A stretch of 64,000 nucleotides of DNA, taken from contig JALRME010000024.1 in assembly GCA_026120035.1 (NCBI GenBank), forward strand, positions 620,001 through 684,000, written 5' to 3'. The notes beneath the pieces were generated by a model. It saw nothing but the letters and a program-made list of their open reading frames with translations, was not told the origin of the DNA and ran no database searches. Positions 56,646-64,000 of the stretch are shown here, one piece after another (the stretch's first letter is position 1; each line of letters begins with the position of its first letter). Source of the DNA: Coleophoma eucalyptorum (taxonomy: Eukaryota > Ascomycota > Leotiomycetes > Helotiales > Dermateaceae). A program made the position numbers and the translations under genes.

Positions 56646-58992
56646 TTACTTCTTGCCTTTTGATTCGTGAACTGTCTTGATAATCACATCAACCACGCCA
56701 GGTTCCGAAAGCTATTTCAGGTTAGTTCTGTTCCACACTTTGTTGTGGAATGAGATAGAGACTTACAGTCGAAGTATCACCGAGTTGATCTTCCTCTCCA
56801 GCCAAGATCTTCCGCAGAATTCTGCGCATGATCTTACCACTTCTGGTCTTGGGTAAATCAGGAACAATAAAGATGGCCTTGGGGGCTGCAAAGGGACCGA
56901 TGCTTTTTCGGACTTGTACAATGAGCTCCTTTTTGAGAGCGTCATTGGCCTCATTGCCTTCCTTAATAGCGACGAAAGCGTTGACTGCTTGTCCGGTCAG
57001 CTCGTCATTGATTCCGACAACTGCAGCCTCAGCGACGGCATGGTGCTCTATTAGCGCTGCCTCGATTTCTGCAGTCGAAAGTCGATGACCGCTGACATTT
57101 ACAACATCATCAACACGACCGCGAATCCAATAGTAGCCTTCGTGGTCACGACCAGCACCGTCTCCAGTAAACTATGAAGGTCAGCAAGAGGATAAGCACA
57201 AATTCGAGCCTGAGATACTTACGTAGTAGCCAGGGTAGACATTCAGATAAGTATCCATGTATCGCTTGTGTGCTCCCCAGACAGTTCGGGCCATGCTTGG
57301 CCATGCCTGCTTGAAAGCCAAAACACCCTCCACATCGTTACCGTGGATTTCCTCACCAGAGACCGGATCGATAATCGCAGGCTCAATACCGAAAAAGGGA
57401 AGCGACGCGCTACCAGGCTTTGTAGGCGTAACTCCGGCTAGTGGGGTGATAACATGCGAACCGGTCTCGGTTTGCCAGTATGTCTGCGTTGATCAGTTGA
57501 TGAACTTGTTTGCAGCTTTTTCTAGCACTTACATCAACTACATGGGCCTCTTCCTTTCCAACGGTCTCGAAATACCATTTCCATACCTCTGCGGCAATGG
57601 GCTCTCCAACTGAGCCAAGGACACGAAGATGCTTCATTTCGTGCTTCACGTACGAATCACCAGCTCGCTTGAGTAATCTCAATGCTGTTGGCGCAACGTA
57701 GAACTGCGTAACCTCGTGCTTTGAAATGACTTCCCAGTAGCGGGAGAAATCCGGGTAGGCTGGAGTTCCCTCGAAGACCACGGTTGCAACACCCAGTAAC
57801 AGCGGCGCATAGACGACATAGGTGTGGCCAGTGATCCAGCCGATATCACCACCACAAAAGAACTTGTCCGAGTCGTGAATATCAAAAACATACTTTCCGG
57901 TCATCGCCGCACCAAGCAGATAACCACCAGTTGTGTGCATGACACCCTTTGGTTTCCCTGTTGATCCCGAGGTGTAGAGAAGGAATAGAGGGTCCTCCGA
58001 GTTCATAGGCTCTGGCGCAATATAGGCTGGCCACTTGTCAACTTCCTCATGCCACCACCAGTCTCGGCCCTTAGTCCATGGTACTTCAGCTCCGGTTCGT
58101 TTATATACAAGACAGTGCGTAACATCTGGACATTGCTTAAGAGCCTCATCTACGATCTTCTTGGTTCCGATCAGCTTTCCACCACGCTTGCCCTCGTCCG
58201 TGGTGATGACGACCTTGGACTGAGCGTCAATGACACGATCGCGGAGGGAGTCGGAAGAAAAGCCAGCAAAAACGACAGAGTGCACAGCACCGATACGAGT
58301 GATAGCTAGGAATGCAATGATTGCCTCCGGAATCATGGGGAGGTAGATAGCTACAGTGTCACCCCTCTTGACACCCATCTGTTTTAGAACATGGGCAACC
58401 TTGCATACTTCCCGCAGGAGCTCGCCATATGTGAGGATTCGACCATCACCACTTTCGTCGGCTTCATAGATGACGGCTGGTTTGTCTGGATTCTTAATGG
58501 CATGGCGATCAACACAATTGTAAGAAGCATTCAATCGTCCTTCCAAGAACCAAGCATTGTCGCCATTCTTGAGCGAGCCAGTGTGAACAGTCTGAAAGTC
58601 TCTCTCCCAAGTCAGGAGTTCTCGTGCCTTCTTTGCCCAAAACTGATCGGGCTCGGTAATGGATTCCTGGTACAGTTTCTTGTACTCATCGAGACCTAGA
58701 AATCAAAGTAAGTGGCTGATGACAGCGACTCGACACATTTTCCAGCTTACCGTCCAAGTGAGGCTTGCTGGGATGCTCTAAATTGTGTTAGTCAATTGGC
58801 AATCACTTGGGTATGGAGGGGCGTCGCCGGCTTACTTTCAAACATCTTCTGCGGCGGGTCTGGGAGAGATCAGTCAGTAAGGTAGTGGATCCGGCATAAT
58901 TTTTCTACCATGTCCCACTTACGGAAAGTGTCAACCTCGTGCGCCTCAGCAACCACTGGGTTGCTGGGCGGCTGTACTTGTCCATCAGACAT
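56646..58992 (-). CDS. facA: acetyl-CoA synthetase, seven exons
   Basis: The enzyme makes acetyl-CoA from acetate, ATP and CoA via acetyl-AMP (EC 6.2.1.1) and is needed for growth on acetate. Exons 58992-58923, 58859-58836, 58777-58751, 58695-57533, 57483-57223, 57171-56767 and 56711-56646 give 2016 nt and 671 aa, the usual fungal length. The start is [14 protein letters not shown]. The spliced microexons rebuild VDTFHPPQKMFEKHPSKPHL. Core motifs: [14 protein letters not shown] (ATP/phosphate loop), [47 protein letters not shown] and [17 protein letters not shown], whose Lys is the catalytic, acetylation-sensitive residue. The C-terminal KGKK is not a clear peroxisomal signal. The symbol follows Aspergillus facA; ACS1 is the yeast equivalent. 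Confidence 0.93.
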
Positions 58993-61041
58993 GCTGGCGA
59001 GGAAGTGCTGTGGTGACAGCAGGTGGAATTGGCGGATAGAAAGCTGCTCTGAAAGGGCGCGGGTGCGGGGTTGCGGCCGGACGAAGCTTGAAAACAGCTC
59101 GTGGCGACAGAGCTTGGGCTGGGGTCTGTCTAAGAGGGAAAAGGAAGGAAGTCGGGAAGCAGAGTATATGTAGACGAGAAGCTACACGGAGCTACGAGGC
59201 AAACAGTCGGGAGAGCAGAGGGAGGACGAGGACGAGGGTGAGTGAAGATGAGGAGAGGGAGAGAAAGGTCGTGTGCAGGCGTAGTGGTTAAGCATGGCCT
59301 AGATATTTGTTCCTCCGGGAGAATGGAAGCTGAAGGTGGAAAGGGAAAGGCACTGATTACCGACGAGCTGATTCGACGACCATGCTTACCACCACAGCTC
59401 TCCCCTGCTAGCGCTGCGCTTCGGCTACGGGCTATGGGGCTCGCAACCTTTGGCTCGTCGTTGCCCCGGCTATTGGTTTGTGTAGTTGACGGTTGACTGT
59501 TGTAACTAACGCTCGTCGTGCTGCGTCGCATCAATGGTTCAAACCTCTTTCCTATCACCCGGACCACTCACACCCCCCTGGGTGCACCACCCTCTGCAAA
59601 TGCACATGCAGGTATGCAGCAGCCCGGCCTTGTCAAGGCGGGGGACCGCTAACTTCAACTCTCAAGCCTTGTCCAAGCCCCATCTACCCCAATGCAACCC
59701 CCCCCGACTGACCTGACCTGACCTGAACTGAACCGCAGCCGTCAGTCGCAACCATCGACCCGACCGCCTCAAAGCCGAATCAATAGTACCCATGGAGAAC
59801 ATAGAGCGAGAGACGGCCATCGTCCGCGGCAGTCTGATGATTCAAGGGAAGGGCCCATCCGACACCGCTCGTATTGGCCCATCTCATCTCGGAGACACTG
59901 GAGACGAACTTTCGCCGTTTAGTCACAGTAGTAATTGTAATGACTGACGACTTAAACCCCCCTCCACGCTCCGGACTTGCGATGCGAAGGCCAGGCAATG
60001 AATGCTCTGCACCACCACTGCAGCCAGCCCTCACAATCTTCCCAACAAGTAGACAATTGCCTGACATTCCATGCTGTGCCTGGCTGATGCAGGATGACCC
60101 CCGGAAAATGCAGGGTCTGGAAGGGTGCATACAAGACACACTTTGACTTTTGGTGCCTTTGTCCACTCGACGACAGTGGAAAACTAGCCGCGGGTTGGGC
60201 AAGCGGGCGCAAGGCTGTTGACTGCAGAATTGGACCATATTTTGCCGGTGTCGGCTTCGGCTGTCGGGACTTCTGGGCGGATGAGTTTCAAAGCGCGACG
60301 ACATCTCTCCTCGTCTCTGGTGTAGAGCATAGAATATGTATGAGGCTAGTCCAGTAAGACGGACAAACTACACTGAAATCGGATCAGCGATCATACTAGG
60401 GTACCTACTAGAGTTCTCTCGAGACCTTTTGTAATTTGTTTCAACTGTGCTGTGCTATGCCGTGTCTCTCCTTCAGGGACTTAAGTTTTACGGGACTGAA
60501 TAATGGCGAGGGTGTTTGCTGATCCCTCGACTTCCGCACCAGGTTAGGCGAGCAATCATCCGCAGAATAAACGACGACCTCCCCCAACCAAAGTAGCAAT
60601 AAGCAAAAGAAAAAGGAGATATCAAAGTGCATGATATATAACATGAGTTGACAGGATGATGTACTGACTTCCAGCCTCTGAAAGATAGCCTTAGTGTCCG
60701 GTCTGAAACCTGTGGTTGTCCATAAAGAAGCTCATACTGAAGGAAAATGATATGAGCAGGGTTTAGCATCTCCCAACAGGATGAGTGCCTCCAACGTTGT
60801 TTCCATGCCAAGGATCTCCAGTCTCTGGATTTATTTATGTCCTGTCACCACTTTCATACCACGACAATGACGAGATTCGCATTCTTCCTGGTTATAGTAT
60901 TGTTTCCATTCAGCCTATGAAATCATATGCCAAAGGATATTCCTAAAGAGGAGAATAGGAAGAACACAATATGGAAAATGGATTGCTCAAAGCTCAAAGG
61001 CGTAAAAGTACAATTCATCGAACACCGCTCATCGTCTCATC
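58993..61041. other. 2-kb intergenic region
   Basis: Upstream of acetyl-CoA synthetase and downstream of the 119-aa gene. It is GC-rich with many short overlapping frames on both strands, none with a recognisable domain. Tandem TGACC units lie at about 59708-59732. The acetyl-CoA synthetase promoter lies at its left end. Confidence 0.45.
59708..59732. repeat. TGACC tandem repeat
   Basis: Four to five imperfect 5-bp units (TGACC, last ones TGAAC) in intergenic DNA. Confidence 0.75.
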
Positions 61042-61525
61042 TCAAGCACCTACTTCAGATCCCCGGCCATAGCCCTGCTCCCTTCTACTCTGAGTGGCAT
61101 CAGCATCTTGGGCCTCCACCCGGCCGTAGCCACCTTGCTGAGCGGTACCACTGTTGCTAGTCGTCTCTCCACCAAACCCATGCCCACTAATTGCCTCTCC
61201 GTATCTAATATTCTCGGCCGTCTTCTCGCCTCTTGCTGTCTTCTGTTGCTGAGCTTGCTCCGATGCTTCAGTCGTGCCATAGTCTGCAAGGTATCACACC
61301 ACTTCAGCGAAGACTCTCCTTTCCTAGATAATTATTACTAACTGTTTATCTGACCACCGGCTTTAGCATGGGATTCGGTGAAGGTTTTCGCCCCTTCATA
61401 TCTGTTTTTAGTTGTCAGTATGGTAATCAGCACCGTAGGTGTAGAAAGCTCAAGAACAAGACCCACTGAGTTTGCTCTCCTCCAGCTTCGATATCCATGA
61501 GCTTGGTATTTATCGCTTCAGTCAT
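61042..61525 (-). CDS. uncharacterised small hydrophilic Gly/Gln/Ala-rich protein, 119 aa
   Basis: Not recognised. Three exons (61525-61467, 61401-61343, 61283-61042; introns of 65 and 59 bp) total 360 nt. Each junction has GT donor and AG acceptor, and the splices keep one frame: MTEAINTKLMDIEAGGEQT, then YEGAKTFTESHAKAGGQ, then NYGTTEASEQAQQQKTA. The product has no Trp or Cys, few hydrophobic residues and no signal or membrane segment. It ends with two near-copies of a Gln-Gly-Tyr-Gly-Arg motif (QGGYGR and EQGYGRG). Its bias resembles stress- or desiccation-type hydrophilic proteins of fungi, which is an analogy, not an assignment. No frame here exceeds 80 codons on its own, so automated long-ORF calling would miss it. 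Confidence 0.6.
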
Positions 61526-61862
61526 TATAATAATGTATTGAACGGAATTGATTTGTGCTTTCAAGGCTTGAAGCTGAAGGTCTGGTATTTTCTCCAAGGG
61601 TTGGGTGACTCGATGACGTAGACAGTGCGGGCACTCAACATTTTTGACATCTGCAGCCAGAACACGGTTGGACGATCAGCAATGACAACTAAGGCAGATT
61701 CCATACGTATACTGATTCTTGATTCGGTATACTCCACTGAATCTGTCCTCTATTTTATTGATTGCATCGTAGATTCTACAGTTAATTATACAAAGATGTA
61801 CAGGCATTCGATATCAAGGCTAATCTGAGACCAACTATGTATTGTACGAATCTGACTGTCTG
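61526..61862. other. intergenic region
   Basis: About 340 bp between two minus-strand genes. It holds the promoter of the 119-aa gene and the 3' end of the Phe-tRNA synthetase gene. No coding frame is supported. Confidence 0.35.
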
Positions 61863-63499
61863 TCATCTCAACTCGACACCGAGCTTTTGAACCAGTGCCT
61901 TTCTGACATTTTCATGATACTCATTTGCCTCCTCGTTTGTCAGTGTCCGTTCCAAGCTCCGATAGTTGATTCTGTAGCAGAGACTACGTCTACCAGTTTT
62001 AGGATGAGTAAAGCTGTCTGTTTGCTTTACATCCTCAACCACGTCACCTCCGACATCTCTAACAATTTCCATCACGTCATTCTCGTGAAAGTCCTGGGAG
62101 TTGGCACTTAAACCACCTCCTGCAGACGATGAAGAAGATCGCAACCAGAATGCCACATCCTTATAACATGCTGGATACTTCGAAAAAGGTATGAATCGTC
62201 GAAGGCTGTCCAGATTGTCAGACACACCTTCAAATTGAGATAAGAATCTCTGATCTTTTGACCAAAACAAGCGTATATCAGGAATCTCGAACATGAGCAT
62301 GGCAATTCGTTCCAATCCAATGCCAAAAGCCCATCCGGCTTGCTGGTGCATATCGGCTCCATCTAGAACGTCTTGCTTCACGATTCCACAGCCTAATACC
62401 TCCAGCCAATCACCTTGCCAGAAAATCTCAAGTTCCCATGACGGACTTGTGAAGGGGAAGTAAGCTTCAATCCATCTGACTTTGAGCGGCTCGTCAACAT
62501 AATCTGTTTTGGACGCTATGGCCGCAGCTTTCGCACGAGTGAAGATCTCGGCAACTACTAACTCAATAGACCGTTTGAGATGAGCCGCCATTGCTTCCAC
62601 TTCCTGTATCGAATGATGTTCTGCCTGCAAAGGGTTCCTTTCGGGGTGAACAGTCGGATTTGGATCTTCGACAACCATTGAATGTTTAGGCAGGGCCTCG
62701 AAGTCCTTCCAGACAGCGGCAGCTAAGTTGCCATCTGGCACCTCATTTCTGTCCCATGTCTGAGCTCCCTCCATCTGATGAAAGACTGGGTAGTGGCTTC
62801 TATCAATGGCATCGCGCCGGTATACGTCAGCACTTATGAGGAAACCCCTGCTTTTATTCTCCTTAAAGATCTCCCGCTGATGGGCGCTTGTGTGGGTTCG
62901 TAGAACCGTGTTTTTGTTAATGTAGTATGTGTCGGATTTGCTTCGCCCGGGATGATCAGCTGGAAATCCTAGCGAGTCGAAATTCCTGTATGTGGAAACC
63001 ACGGGGAATTCTTCGTTGTAGTATTTGAAAAGAGGCTGAGGAAATTTGGACTCGATGATTGAGCGCGTGATAGAAATCGGATGGTCTTTCTGCACATGCA
63101 ATCGTTCTGATATGGCATTCGTAATGGTGTCTGGTATATTATACCATTCATCATACTCGTTCTTCGAAGGCCATAACGGATGAATGCCAGAATCTTCGGG
63201 TTTGAGCTTTATGGTCTCGCACAGGTGTGCCGAACTAGTGATTGTAGATGTCTGATTTTGTGAAGCCTTTATCAACGTTGAGGCCCGGTTCAAGTCTAGC
63301 TTGGAAGTAATGACTTGACGTAGGTCAGCGTTCTTTATTCCAAGACATGTTCATTGGCAGTGGCCTGACCTGACGAATTACACCTGCACTGATTGCAGAG
63401 TCTCGCTTTACTTGCAGAAGCACTGCCCAGCCCAAGAAACAGACTAAAGGCTTCTCTGCGTGCAGCCACGCGGAGACTGCTAGTCGTGAGCGTCCTCAT
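61863..63499 (-). CDS. MSF1: mitochondrial phenylalanyl-tRNA synthetase
   Basis: Two exons (63499-63412 and 63295-61863; 116-bp intron) give 1521 nt and 506 aa. Exon 1 encodes an Arg/Ser/Leu/Ala-rich mitochondrial presequence (MRTLTTSSLRVAARREAF). The frame of exon 2 alone opens only at a TTG, so exon 1 is needed. The class II catalytic core has RTHTSAHQ, the motif 2 region VFHQMEGAQTWD, and motif 3 in GWAFGIGLERIAMLMF. It is followed by SKDQRFLSQF and a C-terminal FDX-ACB anticodon-binding domain from about residue 400 (FSKYPACYKDVAFWL, then a region ending GVELR). This monomeric form charges mitochondrial tRNA-Phe. The yeast homologue is MSF1 and the animal one FARS2. Confidence 0.93.
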
Positions 63500-64000
63500 C
63501 CTGGCAAAGCTCTACGGTGCTTCAGAATGTGAAGCGACTACTCCGGGAACGAGCTCCAGATATTTGGGAGCTATAATTTAGGCGTTATGATGTTCCGACC
63601 CGGTAGGATCAAGCGCGCTGCACTGCGCTGCACAATGATGCGTGTGGGCAAAAGATCGTACCTTAAGAGTACGCTATTCTTGGCTTTCAGAGCGTTAAAA
63701 ATAATACTGTGAACTGGGGGCAGAGCAAAACCGTTTCCTGATAAAGATGAGGCAAGTTAGATAGCAATGTATCAACCAGATAGAATGCCTGAAGCAATCG
63801 TATTAATCTTACTCTTTTCCAGAGCTTCCGCATCAAGATTGGTAGCTACGGCCCTTACAAAGTGGGTCGGCCGGGTTCTGAGCCTTCTACTAAATGTTTG
63901 TTTCTTTCTGATCTCTAATCACTAATCTCTTCTCTTCTACTACCTTGCCCACATCACCGCCGTCGCTATCCTTTCCAGCACTTCTAGTGGCGATCATTCT
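63500..64000. other. upstream region at window edge
   Basis: Beyond the Phe-tRNA synthetase start. It contains CT-rich leader-like sequence near 63900-63980 that may precede a gene outside the window. No supported frame is inside. Confidence 0.35.

Noticed and set aside
59780..60304. 174-codon minus-strand frame upstream of acetyl-CoA synthetase
   Set aside because: No motif, overlaps plus-strand frames and lacks conserved-looking splice joins.

Overview
This window is eukaryotic nuclear DNA from a filamentous ascomycete (Pezizomycotina; the class is not certain, Leotiomycetes is a guess). Almost every gene carries short introns of about 45-115 bp with GTRNGT donors, CTRAC/CTGAC branch points and YAG acceptors. 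The gene set (GEP3, Mrp49, HUL4, RPL15, PSP1, NFU1, ZNHIT3, Ras GEF, ADAM protease, acetyl-CoA synthetase, mitochondrial Phe-tRNA synthetase) is typical of such fungi. There is no operon, CRISPR array, phage or recognisable transposon. The exon models below were built by hand from reading frame, splice signals and family knowledge. Each one sums to a multiple of three.

Layout. 1-14 kb: a 16-exon D-arabinitol/sorbitol-type dehydrogenase (1763-3981, +); the GEP3/MTG3-like GTPase (4443-6488, -), head to head with a three-exon Mrp49/mL61 mitoribosomal gene (6759-7535, +); the HECT ubiquitin ligase HUL4 (7857-11583, -); ribosomal protein L15 (12290-13113, -). 14-31 kb: an unrecognised 293-aa gene; PSP1; a 3.3-kb gene-poor gap; the Fe-S scaffold NFU1, divergent from a zf-HIT protein; an unrecognised 307-aa gene; a second large gap; a Ras GEF with an N-terminal GTPase-like domain. 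31-47 kb: a possible 70-aa ORF, an F-box protein, a GrpB-family protein, a membrane-anchored arylsulfotransferase-fold protein, a secreted pectin lyase and an oligopeptide transporter. 47-64 kb: mitochondrial GrpE (MGE1); a 611-aa unrecognised protein that naive ORF calling splits into three; a 129-aa protein; an ADAM metalloprotease; a seven-exon acetyl-CoA synthetase; a 119-aa hydrophilic protein found only by assembling three small exons; mitochondrial Phe-tRNA synthetase.

The genes do not form a cluster or pathway. Five act in mitochondria (GEP3, Mrp49, NFU1, MGE1, FARS2), and the GEP3/Mrp49 pair shares a 270-bp intergenic region and a mitoribosome-related role. Pectin lyase, oligopeptide transporter, arabinitol dehydrogenase and acetyl-CoA synthetase suit a plant-associated or saprotrophic lifestyle. 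I found no convincing new multi-gene system. The points most worth a second look are extreme microexons, genes hidden by introns, and several conserved-looking proteins I cannot assign.
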